The translations under genes and the position numbers were made by a program. From assembly GCF_900095735.1 (NCBI RefSeq), contig NZ_FNLO01000003.1, forward strand, positions 62,001 to 126,000: 64,000 bases of DNA. The letters are read 5' to 3'. This stretch comes from Chitinasiproducens palmae (GTDB taxonomy: Bacteria > Pseudomonadota > Gammaproteobacteria > Burkholderiales > Burkholderiaceae). The notes beneath the pieces are model-generated. The model was not told where the DNA came from, did not search any database, and was given only the letters and a program-made list of their open reading frames with translations. This document shows, piece by piece, positions 49,072 to 59,268 of the stretch (the first letter of the stretch is position 1; the number at the start of each line of letters is the position of its first letter).

Positions 49072-50082
49072 TCAGAACAGCCGATGCGCGAGCCACCAGC
49101 CGCAGCCGGCCATTACCGCCGACGCGGGAATCGTGAGCACCCAGGCCCAGACGATTCGGCCGGCAACGCCCCAGCGTACCGCCGACACCTTCCGCGTCGA
49201 ACCGACGCCGACGATGGCGCCGGTGATCGTGTGGGTGGTCGACACGGGGACGCCCATGAACGACGCGATGAACAAGGTGATCGCACCGCCGGCTTCGGCG
49301 CAGAAGCCGCCGACCGGCTTGAGCTTGGTGATCTTCTGGCCCATCGTGCGCACGATCCGCCAGCCGCCGAACAGCGTGCCGAGGCCGATCGCGAAGTAGC
49401 ACGCGGCGATCACCCAGATCGGCGGCGCCCCGGCGCTGGCCGCGACGTGGCCGCTCGCCACCAACAGCATCCAGATGATGCCGATCGTCTTCTGCGCGTC
49501 GTTGCCGCCGTGGCCAAGGCTGTACAGGCCCGCGGACAGCAGTTGCAGCCGGCGGAAGCGCCGGTCCACCTTGGCCGGCGGCGTGCGGAAGTACAGCCAC
49601 GAGACCGCCACCATGAACATCGAGCCGAGGATGAAGCCGAGCAGCGGCGAGATGAAGATGAACGCGACGGTGGTCAGCAAGCCATGCAGATTCAGCGAGC
49701 CGAAGCCGGCCTTGGCGACCGCCGCGCCGACCAACCCGCCGATCAGCGCATGCGACGAGCTCGACGGAATGCCCGAGATCCAGGTGATCACGCTCCAGGC
49801 GATCGCCCCGGCGAGCGCGCCGAAGATCACGTAGTGATCGACGACATCCGAATCGATGGTGCCGTGGCCGACCGTTGCCGCGACCTTCAGATGGAAGATG
49901 AAATAAGCGATGACGTTGCACAGCGCGGCAAAGGCGACTGCCTGTTGCGGCTTGAGCACACCGGTCGAAACGACAGTGGCGATCGAATTCGCCGCGTCGT
50001 GGAAACCATTCATGAAGTCGAACAACAAGGCGACCGCGACCAGCACCACGACCACCCACAACGCGATTTGCACCGATGCCAT
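49072..50082 (-). CDS. pit: low-affinity inorganic phosphate transporter, Pit family
   Basis: Inner-membrane phosphate (metal-phosphate) symporter, 336 residues, with about ten membrane segments. Family marks: FDFMNGFHDAANSIATVVSTG near the N-terminus and its inverted-repeat partner GHGGNDAQKTIGIIW. It begins 15 bp after its DUF47 partner and ends at a clear terminator. Confidence 0.93.
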   Translation of the reverse strand: MASVQIALWVVVVLVAVALLFDFMNGFHDAANSIATVVSTGVLKPQQAVAFAALCNVIAYFIFHLKVAATVGHGTIDSDVVDHYVIFGALAGAIAWSVITWISGIPSSSSHALIGGLVGAAVAKAGFGSLNLHGLLTTVAFIFISPLLGFILGSMFMVAVSWLYFRTPPAKVDRRFRRLQLLSAGLYSLGHGGNDAQKTIGIIWMLLVASGHVAASAGAPPIWVIAACYFAIGLGTLFGGWRIVRTMGQKITKLKPVGGFCAEAGGAITLFIASFMGVPVSTTHTITGAIVGVGSTRKVSAVRWGVAGRIVWAWVLTIPASAVMAGCGWWLAHRLF

Positions 50083-50097
50083 TAGCTTGACGCCCCG

Positions 50098-50724
50098 TTA
50101 TGCGTTTTCGAGCACGATGCCTTCGATGATGTTGGCGACGTCCTCGCACTTGTCGGTGACCGTCTCGAGCAGTTCGTAGATCGCCTTGTGCTTGATCAGG
50201 GTCTTGACGTCGTCTTCCTCGCGGAACAGTTTCGAGACCGCGGCGCGCATCACGCGGTCGGCCTCGGACTCGAGCTTGTCGATCTCGTTGCACGAGGCGA
50301 GGATCTGCGTGGCGTCCTTCATGTCGTTCAGACGGGCCACCGCCTTCTCGACCTCGACGCAACACCCGACGCAGATGCGCGCGAGGTCGGTCGCCGCCGG
50401 CGGCAGCGTGCGCACGTCGTACAGCGAGACCGCCATCGAGACGTCGTCCATCACGTCGAGCACGTCGTCCATCGTCGAGATCAGCGCATGGATCTGGTCG
50501 CGATCCAGCGGCGTGATGAAGGTCTTGTGCAGCAGATCGATGGTCTCGTGCGTGAGCTTGTCCGCGCGCTTTTCGCCGGCGTGGATGTTCTGCTTGTGCA
50601 CCTCGGCGTTGTCGAGATTGTTGACCAGCGTATGCAGTTCGTGGCTCGCTTCGACGATGCACTTGGCATGCGCGTTGAAGATCTCGAAAAACTTGCCTTC
50701 GGTAGGCATGAAGCGACCAAACAT
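50098..50724 (-). CDS. DUF47 family (PhoU-like) Pit accessory protein
   Basis: Helical PhoU-like protein, 208 residues from MFGRFMPTEGKFFEIFNAH. It has conserved HTLVNNLDNAEVHKQNI and FITPLDRDQIHALISTMDDVLD segments. DUF47 genes regularly precede pit and are thought to tune phosphate uptake. Upstream in-frame residues (to 50748) are not conserved. Confidence 0.92.
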   Translation of the reverse strand: MFGRFMPTEGKFFEIFNAHAKCIVEASHELHTLVNNLDNAEVHKQNIHAGEKRADKLTHETIDLLHKTFITPLDRDQIHALISTMDDVLDVMDDVSMAVSLYDVRTLPPAATDLARICVGCCVEVEKAVARLNDMKDATQILASCNEIDKLESEADRVMRAAVSKLFREEDDVKTLIKHKAIYELLETVTDKCEDVANIIEGIVLENA

Positions 50725-50814
50725 AGGTTCCTCGTGTGGGCTGTCCACAGCCCGGTGACGAAAAGTGCGCGTATTGTAACCGTCAGCGCGCGCGGCGCCA
50801 GACGGGCCGCGCGC

Positions 50815-52200
50815 TTATTCCGAATAGAACGCGCCGGGTCCGGCGAAATTGTCGAACTTCGTGTATTGACCAAGGAAGGTCAGGCGCACGGTACCGATGG
50901 GGCCATTACGCTGCTTGCCGATGATGACCTCGGCCGTCCCCTTGTCCTGGCTGTCGGGGTTGTAGACTTCGTCGCGGTAGATGAACAGGATCACGTCCGC
51001 ATCCTGTTCGATGGCGCCCGACTCGCGCAGGTCGGACATCACCGGTCGTTTGTTCGGCCGCTGTTCGAGACTGCGGTTGAGCTGCGAGAGCGCCACCACC
51101 GGCACGTTCAGCTCCTTCGCGAGGCTCTTCAGCGACCGCGAGATCTCCGAGATCTCGGTGGCGCGGTTCTCGCCGCTGGATGCGGCCGACATCAGCTGCA
51201 GGTAATCGATGATGATCAAACCGAGCTGTCCGCACTGGCGGGACAGGCGGCGCGCCCGGGCCCGCAGTTCCATCGGATTCAGCGCGCCCTGCTCGTCGAT
51301 GAAGATCTGCGCCTCGCCCATCTTCTGTACCGCGTGCGTCAGCTTCGGCCAGTCCTCGTCGGTCAGCTTGCCGGTGCGCAGGCGATGCGCATCCAGGCGG
51401 CCGACCGAGCCCAGCATCCGGGTGGCGAGCTGTTCGCCCGGCATTTCCATCGAAAATACCGCGACCGGCAGACCGTACTCGATCGCGACGTATTCGCCGA
51501 TGTTCATCGAAAACGAGGTCTTGCCCATCGACGGGCGACCCGCGACGATGATCAGCTCGCCGCCGTGCATGCCCGAGGTCATGCGGTCCAGGTCGACGAA
51601 ACCGGTCGGCGTGCCGGTCACGTCGCTCGGATTGTCCTGGTGGTAGAGCGTATCGATGCGCTCGACAACCTTCGACAGCAGCGGTTTGATTTCGGCGAAG
51701 CCGCCCTGGGCACGCGCGCCTTCCTCGGCGATCGCGAAGATTTTGGACTCGGCTTCGTCGAGCAGCTGGCGCACCTCGCGGCCCTGCGGCGCGAATGCGC
51801 CGCCCGAGATCTCGTCGGCGACGCTGACCAGCTTGCGCAGTACCCCTCGATCGCGCACGATTTCCGCATAGCGACGGATATTGGCGGCGCTCGGCGTATT
51901 CTGGGCCAGCGCGTTCAGGTAGGCGAGTCCACCCACTTCGTCGGCCTTGCCGGCGGTGGATAGGGATTCGAACACGGTGATCACGTCCGCCGGCCGGGCA
52001 CCGGCGATCAGGCGGCCGATATGCTGGAAGATGAGCCGGTGATCGTAGCGGTAGAAATCGGCTTCGCCGACGAAGTCGGCGATACGATCCCACGCGGCGT
52101 TGTCGAGCAGCAGTCCGCCGAGCACCGATTGTTCGGCCTCGATGGAATGCGGCGGCACCTTCAGGGATTCGATCTGAGGATCGGAGAGCGGCACATTCAT
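50815..52200 (-). CDS. dnaB: replicative DNA helicase DnaB
   Basis: Hexameric fork helicase, 461 residues. N-terminal primase-interaction domain (VPPHSIEAEQSVLGGLLLDNAAWD), RecA-like domain with Walker A GRPSMGKTSFSMN and the arginine-finger region. No intein. The start MNVPLSDPQIESLKVPPHS matches the family. A TATAAT sits only 8 nt before the ATG on this strand, so the transcript may be nearly leaderless. Confidence 0.97.
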   Translation of the reverse strand: MNVPLSDPQIESLKVPPHSIEAEQSVLGGLLLDNAAWDRIADFVGEADFYRYDHRLIFQHIGRLIAGARPADVITVFESLSTAGKADEVGGLAYLNALAQNTPSAANIRRYAEIVRDRGVLRKLVSVADEISGGAFAPQGREVRQLLDEAESKIFAIAEEGARAQGGFAEIKPLLSKVVERIDTLYHQDNPSDVTGTPTGFVDLDRMTSGMHGGELIIVAGRPSMGKTSFSMNIGEYVAIEYGLPVAVFSMEMPGEQLATRMLGSVGRLDAHRLRTGKLTDEDWPKLTHAVQKMGEAQIFIDEQGALNPMELRARARRLSRQCGQLGLIIIDYLQLMSAASSGENRATEISEISRSLKSLAKELNVPVVALSQLNRSLEQRPNKRPVMSDLRESGAIEQDADVILFIYRDEVYNPDSQDKGTAEVIIGKQRNGPIGTVRLTFLGQYTKFDNFAGPGAFYSE

Positions 52201-52208
52201 GGTGCCGG

Positions 52209-52214
52209 ATTATA
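52209..52214 (-). promoter_or_regulatory. possible dnaB promoter -10 (TATAAT)
   Basis: Perfect TATAAT on the minus strand, ending 8 nt before the dnaB ATG. No good -35 is seen at 16-19 bp (AAGAGC-like). Transcription would start within about 2 nt of the ATG. Confidence 0.5.
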
Positions 52215-52248
52215 ACGTCGCGGCCGCCCGCGCTCTTTTTTCGATCCC

Positions 52249-52282
52249 AAAAAAAACGCGGCCACCGTTTCCGGTGGCCGCG
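52249..52282 (-). terminator. intrinsic terminator of the rpsF-rplI operon
   Basis: Perfect 11-bp stem (CGCGGCCACCG with CGGTGGCCGCG) around a 4-nt loop, followed on the minus strand by eight T (plus A-run 52249-52256). It separates rplI from dnaB. Confidence 0.93.
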
Positions 52283-52355
52283 CGCGGCACGGAAGCGCCG
52301 CCTGGTCGGGATGCACGTCGCCGCGCGGTCCCGCAGGCGTCGCCTGCGCGCAACG

Positions 52356-52808
52356 TCAGACCGTCTGACCCACCACCTGGGCGGTGATCTCGACCTGCAC
52401 TTCCGAGTGCAGCACGACCGTGACCGGGTGCTCGCCAACGGTCTTCAGCGGACCGTTCGGCAGGCGCACCTGCGACTTCTCGACCACGAAGCCCTTGGCG
52501 GCAAGCGCCTGGGCGATGTCGTTGTTGGTCACCGAGCCGAACAGACGGCCGTCGACGCCGGCCTTTTGCGGGATCTCGAGGGACAGGCCGTTGAGCTTCT
52601 CGCCCTGCGCCTGCGACTCGGCCAGCTTGGCGGCGGCGGCCTTTTCGAGTTCGGCGCGCTGCGCTTCGAACTGAGCCTTGGCCGCTTCGGTGGCGCGGCG
52701 CGCCTTGCGGTTCGGGATCAGGTAGTTACGGGCGTGGCCGTCCTTGACGCGGACGATATCGCCGAGCTTGCCGAGGTGCGGGTCGGCTTCGAGCAGAATG
52801 ACTTCCAT
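52356..52808 (-). CDS. rplI: 50S ribosomal protein L9
   Basis: 150 residues, typical. [32 protein letters not shown] at the N-terminus and the long connecting helix ([18 protein letters not shown] region) before the C-domain are clear. Last of the rpsF-priB-rpsR-rplI operon, followed by a strong terminator. Confidence 0.98.
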   Translation of the reverse strand: MEVILLEADPHLGKLGDIVRVKDGHARNYLIPNRKARRATEAAKAQFEAQRAELEKAAAAKLAESQAQGEKLNGLSLEIPQKAGVDGRLFGSVTNNDIAQALAAKGFVVEKSQVRLPNGPLKTVGEHPVTVVLHSEVQVEITAQVVGQTV

Positions 52809-52832
52809 GTGTTTCTCCGGGGACGGGGCAGA

Positions 52833-53111
52833 TTACGAGCGGTGCAGATCGGTGTACGGGAGCAGCGCGAGGAAACGCGCACGCTTGATCGCCGTACCCA
52901 GCTGGCGCTGGTAATGCGCACGCGTACCCGTCAGACGGGCCGGCGTGATCTTGCCGTTTTCGCTGATGAAATCCTTCAGCGTGTTGATGTCCTTGTAGTC
53001 GATTTGTTCGACTTTGGCAGCCGTGAAACGGCAGAACTTCTTGCGCTTGAACAGCGGGTTCTGCTGTTGACGACGACGTTCAAACTTCTTCTTGTCGGTG
53101 GGACGAGCCAT
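52833..53111 (-). CDS. rpsR: 30S ribosomal protein S18
   Basis: 92 residues, slightly long at both ends. Core: [45 protein letters not shown]. Follows priB by 8 bp. The acetyltransferase for S18, RimI, is encoded elsewhere in this window. Confidence 0.97.
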   Translation of the reverse strand: MARPTDKKKFERRRQQQNPLFKRKKFCRFTAAKVEQIDYKDINTLKDFISENGKITPARLTGTRAHYQRQLGTAIKRARFLALLPYTDLHRS

Positions 53112-53119
53112 GATCGATC

Positions 53120-53449
53120 CTATTCAGTATCTTGCAGTTCGGTGATGTGAAAGACCAGCGTGCGTGCATTGCGGTGCCGCGGCGCGAGAAAGCCGGTGAA
53201 GCGGTAGCGGGTCTGCGGCGTACATGCCGCCAGTGCCACGCTCGCCTCGCCAGCCGCCAGCGCCGGGAGCGTCAGCGCGACCTTGCGGGCCTGCCCTGCC
53301 TCCACCACCTGACCCTCGTGTGCGAGCACGGTTTCCCGTATCGGCACCCCGGCCGGCGTGTACCGGACAGGCTGGGTCTCGGCGACCACCGCGACGATTT
53401 CGAGACGGTTGTCCGGGCGTGCGGCCCCGGCATGCGCCGTCGGTGTCAT
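53120..53449 (-). CDS. priB: primosomal replication protein N
   Basis: OB-fold single-strand DNA binding protein of the PriA restart primosome, 109 residues. [26 protein letters not shown] and the terminal [19 protein letters not shown] match the family. The rpsF-priB-rpsR-rplI order is the standard one in beta- and gammaproteobacteria. Confidence 0.93.
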   Translation of the reverse strand: MTPTAHAGAARPDNRLEIVAVVAETQPVRYTPAGVPIRETVLAHEGQVVEAGQARKVALTLPALAAGEASVALAACTPQTRYRFTGFLAPRHRNARTLVFHITELQDTE

Positions 53450-53484
53450 CGCTGCGGTCTGCGCTGGTCGCTGCGACCGGCCGC

Positions 53485-53859
53485 TCAGGCGGCCGCGTCG
53501 GTCGAAGCCGGCGCCGGCGACTTCTTCGCCTCTTCGCGCTGGACTTCCTTCATCATCGGCGACGGGCCCGTCTCGGCCCGCTTCATCTTCGTGATCAGAT
53601 GACGCAGCACGGCGTCATTGAACTTGAACGCGTGCTCCAGGTCCTCGAGGGTGTCCTGGCTGCATTCGATGTTCAGGCAGACGTAGTGGGCCTTGGCGAG
53701 CTTGTCGATCATGTAGGCCAGTTGACGACGGCCCCAGTCTTCGACGCGATGGATCTGACCACCCTTCGACGTGATGGTCGTCTTGTAGCGTTCGATCATC
53801 GCCGGCACCTGTTCGCTCTGATCAGGGTGCACGATGAAAACGATCTCGTAGTGACGCAT
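53485..53859 (-). CDS. rpsF: 30S ribosomal protein S6
   Basis: 124 residues from [18 protein letters not shown], with an acidic/Ala-rich C-terminal tail. The AAGGAG Shine-Dalgarno fixes this start over the longer frame to 53892. First gene of the operon. A promoter is visible about 115 bp upstream, and the leader may carry an S6:S18 control element. Confidence 0.97.
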   Translation of the reverse strand: MRHYEIVFIVHPDQSEQVPAMIERYKTTITSKGGQIHRVEDWGRRQLAYMIDKLAKAHYVCLNIECSQDTLEDLEHAFKFNDAVLRHLITKMKRAETGPSPMMKEVQREEAKKSPAPASTDAAA

Positions 53860-53975
53860 ATGCGCTCCTTCTTCCTTGCGGGTATAAGCCACCCGCCCGC
53901 GGACCCGGGCCGGCCAGCGCGTCTCCGCACCGGCCGGCCGGCGTACTGCGCCGGTGTGGCAAGGTAAAGCGCGCG

Positions 53976-54005
53976 ATTATAGCGCGATTCCGGGCGGCGT
54001 TTCAA
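53976..54005 (-). promoter_or_regulatory. rpsF operon promoter
   Basis: Minus strand: TTGAAA (plus 54005-54000), 18-nt spacer, TATAAT (53981-53976). Start expected near 53969, giving a 110-nt leader. The leader holds a GCGGGT-ggcttat-ACCCGC hairpin just before the Shine-Dalgarno. Confidence 0.75.
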
Positions 54006-54132
54006 GCTGCAAAGCGCGGGGGCGACCGACGCGCCGGCGGGAATTGGTGTATCGTCACGTTACCGAACTGGCACGGCGTGCCCGGTAGACGCACACGGCG
54101 TCGAAGCCGCGCCACAACGAGGTTATTCCAAC

Positions 54133-54459
54133 ATGAGCGACAAGATCCAGCATATCAACGACGCATCGTTCGAACAGGACGTCCTGAAAGCCGACAAGCC
54201 CGTCCTGCTCGACTTCTGGGCCGAATGGTGCGGCCCCTGCAAGATGATTGCACCGATCCTCGACGAAGTGGCCACCGAGTATTCGGACCGCCTGACGGTC
54301 GCCAAGCTCAACGTCGACGAGAACACCGCGACCCCGGCCAAGTTCAGCGTGCGCGGCATTCCCACGCTGCTGCTGTTCAAGAACGGCACGGTTGCCGCCA
54401 CCAAGGTCGGCGCATTGTCGAAGGCGCAACTGACTGCCTTCCTCGACAGCCAGCTCTGA
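54133..54459 (+). CDS. trxA: thioredoxin
   Basis: 108 residues, cytoplasmic disulfide reductant. The active site WCGPC lies at about residues 33-37 in [15 protein letters not shown], with the cis-proline in [10 protein letters not shown]. The gap to rho is 238 bp and contains a separate promoter, so rho can be transcribed alone. Confidence 0.98.
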   Translation: MSDKIQHINDASFEQDVLKADKPVLLDFWAEWCGPCKMIAPILDEVATEYSDRLTVAKLNVDENTATPAKFSVRGIPTLLLFKNGTVAATKVGALSKAQLTAFLDSQL

Positions 54460-54510
54460 GATCCGCGCGGCGTCCGCCCGGACGCCGCCTCCAGCCAGCG
54501 CATCTGCCGC

Positions 54511-54538
54511 TGGACAACGCGCCGGCGCCTGTTATAAT
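54511..54538 (+). promoter_or_regulatory. rho promoter
   Basis: TGGACA (54511-54516), 16-nt spacer, TATAAT (54533-54538). Transcription would start near 54545, leaving a leader of about 150 nt before rho. Rho genes are commonly autoregulated through such a leader; here that is inference. Confidence 0.75.
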
Positions 54539-54697
54539 CGCCCAACGGTAGCCGGCACGTCTGGCGTCCCCGGTCAATCCGGGGCATCGCCGCGCTAGCG
54601 CCGTGCTAGAATTCCTCCCAGCCCCGATTCGTCCTCAGAGCGCTCGCTCGCCCCTCCCTCTCTTTCTGCCTTCCGCCTTCCCGGACGGGAAACCCGT

Positions 54698-55960
<1,263 letters not shown>

Positions 55961-56003
55961 CAGCCGCCCGGTCCACGGACCTGCCCGTCGCCCGGCCCGC
56001 CCG

Positions 56004-57494
56004 ATGGCAACACGGCCCGGCCTCGACCGCCTGGTGTTCCCGTGGGCCATCGCCTGCGCCACCGGCCTCGAATACTTCGACAGCGCGCTGTTCAGCTTCT
56101 TCGCCAGCTATATCGCTGGCGGCGTGAACGCGTCACCGGACGAACTGGTCTGGGCAGCCACCAGCTACGCCACCGCCGCCGTGCTGGGCATCGTCCAGCA
56201 GCAGTGGTGGGTCGAGCGGCTGGGCTACCGGCGCTATCTTGCCGTCTCCCTGCTGGCCTACGCGCTCGGCGCCCTCGCCTCGGCGCTGTGCCAGAGCTCG
56301 ATCGAACTGGCGCTCGCGCGCGCCTGGCAAGGCTATTGGATCGGCCCGCTGATGGGCGCCTGCCGCATCCTGATTCAGAACTGTTTTCCCGGCACGCAGC
56401 GCGCGGGCGCGATCCGCATCTTCCTGGTGATGATCCTGATCGGCAGCGCCGGCGCGCCGCTGGCGGGCAGCATCCTGCTCGACCACGCGCAATGGCGCAT
56501 GCTGTTCGCCTGCACCGCGCCGCTGGCCTGCCTGTTCGCGCTGGCAGTGTGGCTGAGCGTTCCGCCGCTGGGCGTGCTGGCTGCCGCCGAACGGGGCGAA
56601 GCGCACGTCTGGCCCTATCTGGTCTTCGCAATCGGCCAGGGCGCACTGCAGATCGTCCTGCAGCAACTGCGCTTCACGCTGTTCACCGGCTCGCCGCTGC
56701 CGCTGGTGCTGACCGCGCTCGCCGTCGCCGCACTCGGCTGGTTCGGCTACCACCAATGGCGTCATCCGCGCCCGTTGATGCGTCTGGACGCGCTGCGCGA
56801 ACGCTCCTACCGGACCGGCCTGACGCTTTACGTGCTGTACTACTTCCTGTCGACCTCCCTCTCCTACCTGCTGCCACGCTTCATGGAACAGGGCCTTGGC
56901 TGGTCGGTGTTCCGGAGCGGCGAGCTGATCGGCGTGACGTCGCTGACCTCGCTTGCCCTGCTGTTCGGCTATCTGCGGATCTCGCCGCGCATCACGCGCA
57001 AGAAGTGGCTGATCGTGCCGGGCTTCATCTGCGCGGCCACGACCGCGTTCTGGCTCGCGTCGATGACGCCGCAGGTCGGGCCGCGCGAGCTGGCCGGCGC
57101 GCTGCTGCTGCGCAGCCTGCTGATCCTGTTCATCGTGCTGCCCGTCGCCAACCTGACGTTTCGACCGTTCACCGGCGACGCCTTCTCGCACGGCTACCGG
57201 ATGAAGAACGTCGTCAAGCAGTTGACCATTTCGTTTTCCACCGCGTCGGTCATCGTGCTCGAACAGCATCGCGCGGCGCTGCATCACAGCCGCCTGGCCG
57301 AGGTCGCGACACCCTACAATCCGGTCTTTCGTCAGACGCTCGACGCGCTTGCCGGTCCCGCCCCGCTCGCCGAGGTCGCGGCGATGGTGACTCGCCAGGC
57401 GGCCTTCATGGCCTCGCTCGACGCGTTCGTGTTCGTCGGCGCGGTGGCGGCGCTTGGTGGGCTCTATGCACTGCTGCAACGCGACATCAAATAA
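56004..57494 (+). CDS. MFS transporter, DHA2-like
   Basis: 496-residue inner-membrane protein with 12-14 hydrophobic segments of the major facilitator family, most like the EmrB/DHA2 group by length. The loop between segments 2 and 3 (QQWWVERLGYRRYLAVSLL) is the MFS motif A region, atypical in sequence. Substrate unknown. It starts 43 bp after rho, on the same strand, with mtfA 13 bp downstream. Assignment to a drug efflux function would be a guess. Confidence 0.8.
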   Translation: MATRPGLDRLVFPWAIACATGLEYFDSALFSFFASYIAGGVNASPDELVWAATSYATAAVLGIVQQQWWVERLGYRRYLAVSLLAYALGALASALCQSSIELALARAWQGYWIGPLMGACRILIQNCFPGTQRAGAIRIFLVMILIGSAGAPLAGSILLDHAQWRMLFACTAPLACLFALAVWLSVPPLGVLAAAERGEAHVWPYLVFAIGQGALQIVLQQLRFTLFTGSPLPLVLTALAVAALGWFGYHQWRHPRPLMRLDALRERSYRTGLTLYVLYYFLSTSLSYLLPRFMEQGLGWSVFRSGELIGVTSLTSLALLFGYLRISPRITRKKWLIVPGFICAATTAFWLASMTPQVGPRELAGALLLRSLLILFIVLPVANLTFRPFTGDAFSHGYRMKNVVKQLTISFSTASVIVLEQHRAALHHSRLAEVATPYNPVFRQTLDALAGPAPLAEVAAMVTRQAAFMASLDAFVFVGAVAALGGLYALLQRDIK

Positions 57495-57507
57495 CCCGAC
57501 AGCGGCC

Positions 57508-58356
57508 ATGTTCGATGCCTACCGACAGTGGCGTGCGCGCCGCAGCGCGGCGCGCGAAGCGCGGCTGGTCGACGCCTTCGCGATTCCCGAGCCCTTGTGG
57601 GATGCCACCCTGGCTCGTTTCGCGTTCGTGCGCTGGCTCGACGTCGCGTCCTTGCAGCGCCTCCGCCGCCTTGTCAGCCTGTTCCTGGCCGACAAGCAAT
57701 TCACGATGGTGCAGGGCCTGGAGCCGGACGACGCGATCTTCGCCGCGATCGCGGTCCAGGCCTGCCTGCCGATCCTGGAACTCGACCTGTCGTTGTACGG
57801 CGGCTGGCGCGAGATCGTGGTGTACCCGGGCGAGTTCGTGATCCGGAAGACGGTGCAGGACGAAGCCGGCGTGGTGCACGAGGTGGTTCAGGACGCCAGC
57901 GGCGAAGCGTGGCACGGCGGACCGGTGATTCTGTCGTGGCAGGACGCCGGCGACGACAGCGGTTTCGCGTACAACGTGGTGATCCACGAATTCGCGCACA
58001 AGATCGACATGCGCAACGGCGTGGCCGACGGCATGCCGCCCCTGAGCGACGCGTGGCACCGTGGCATCGACCGGCCGGCCTGGCGAGCCGGACTCCAAGC
58101 GTGTTTCGACGCGTTCTGCGCGGCAGTGGCTGCGGTGCCGCGTCGCGCGTGGCGGCGCTTCGAGGCCGAATCGCTGCTCGACCCCTACGCGGCGCAGGAC
58201 CCGGCGGAATTCTTCGCGGTTGCCAGCGAGACGTTCTTCGTCGCGCCGCGCGCGCTTGCCGACGAGATGCCGCCGCTCTACGACCTGCTGCGCGCCTACT
58301 ACCGGCAGGACCCGGCGCAATGGGAACGCGACGCGGACGCCGCGGCCGTGAAATAA
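57508..58356 (+). CDS. mtfA: zinc peptidase MtfA
   Basis: M90-family metallopeptidase; in E. coli it binds the repressor Mlc and so affects glucose PTS expression. 282 residues. The metal motif is HEFAHKID (His160, Glu161, His164), with a downstream Glu in AEFFAVASETFF as third ligand. The target in this organism is unknown. The ATG 13 bp after the MFS gene is preferred to an upstream frame. Confidence 0.9.
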   Translation: MFDAYRQWRARRSAAREARLVDAFAIPEPLWDATLARFAFVRWLDVASLQRLRRLVSLFLADKQFTMVQGLEPDDAIFAAIAVQACLPILELDLSLYGGWREIVVYPGEFVIRKTVQDEAGVVHEVVQDASGEAWHGGPVILSWQDAGDDSGFAYNVVIHEFAHKIDMRNGVADGMPPLSDAWHRGIDRPAWRAGLQACFDAFCAAVAAVPRRAWRRFEAESLLDPYAAQDPAEFFAVASETFFVAPRALADEMPPLYDLLRAYYRQDPAQWERDADAAAVK

Positions 58357-58576
58357 CGCTGCCGGGCGTGTTTTTCTGGCATAATCGCAGGCTTCGTCTC
58401 GAAACCTTTGGCTACTGGCAAGTGGCTCGCGGCTTGGCCGTGCGGACGGGAGGCAGTTGCGCTCGACGGCGCGGCTTTCCCGGCACGTTCGAGGGACGAT
58501 GCCAACCGGGTGATCCGGGCCGGCATTCCGTTCCGCAGCGAGTTGGCGGGTTGGCTACCGACAGATAGATACAGTC

Positions 58577-58852
58577 ATGAAAGAAAACATTCATCCGAAT
58601 TACCGCGAAGTCCTGATCCAGGACCTGTCGTCGGGCTTCAAGTTCGTCACCCGTTCGACGATCCAGACCCGCGAAACGATCGTTCACGAAGGCAAGGAAT
58701 ACCCGCTCGTGAAGGTCGAAGTCTCGTCGGAATCGCACCCGTTCTACACCGGCACGCAGAAGATCGTCGACACGGCTGGCCGCGTCGAGAAGTTCCGCCA
58801 GAAGTTCGGCGCGCGTGCGGGCGGCAAGGCGACGACCAACACCGCAAGCTGA
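58577..58852 (+). CDS. rpmE2: 50S ribosomal protein L31, type B
   Basis: 91 residues. [23 protein letters not shown] is typical of the zinc-free (C-) form; no cysteines are present, so it is the type usually made when zinc is scarce. A strong terminator follows. No zinc-uptake-regulator site could be recognised in the 220-bp upstream gap. A CATAAT -10-like hexamer is at 58380-58385. Confidence 0.96.
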   Translation: MKENIHPNYREVLIQDLSSGFKFVTRSTIQTRETIVHEGKEYPLVKVEVSSESHPFYTGTQKIVDTAGRVEKFRQKFGARAGGKATTNTAS

Positions 58853-58890
58853 AATTGACGGCGAGCGCACTGTCGCTCGCAGGTCGATAG

Positions 58891-58913
58891 GGGCAGCCTA
58901 GGCTGCCCTTTTT
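58891..58913 (+). terminator. intrinsic terminator of rpmE2
   Basis: GGGCAGCC-TA-GGCTGCCC stem with an effective 4-nt loop, followed by TTTTT. 38 bp past the rpmE2 stop. Confidence 0.9.
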
Positions 58914-58923
58914 CTTGTGCGCG

Positions 58924-58960
58924 CGCTCGGTGAAGGCGGCCGCGCTGCCTTCACCGAGCG
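58924..58960. repeat. perfect 14-bp inverted repeat
   Basis: CGCTCGGTGAAGGC (58924-58937) and its exact reverse complement (58947-58960) around a 9-nt loop. No T-run follows on either strand. It lies just past the rpmE2 terminator. Confidence 0.85.
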
Positions 58961-59268
58961 AATGCGGTTCGTGCTTCGCGTTGGCCGCCGCCCTTCCCGC
59001 CCCGGCCGCCCCGGCCGCCGCGGCGGCCACCGCAGACGCCGCAGACGCCGCGGACGCACGGTCGCATGCCAGCGACGCCGGCCCTGCGCCGGCATGCGTC
59101 GTTGACCGGGCGCCGCAGTCGCCGTCAGCGCCGTCTTGCCTTGCGACGCATGCGTCACATGCGTCACACATGCGTCGCATGCCAGGCATGCACGACGTGC
59201 GGCATGCAGCACGCCCGGCGCCTGACCGATCTACAATGAGCGCCCGACGCCGCACCGGCTCCGAGAGC
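58961..59268. other. low-complexity gap before the second ArnT-like gene
   Basis: Repeats of GCAGACGCC (about 59032-59058) and of CATGCGTCA (59149-59180), plus CCCCGGCCGC runs. A TACAAT at 59232-59237 could be a -10; if so, translation starts at 59269 rather than 59236. No gene seen. Confidence 0.5.
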
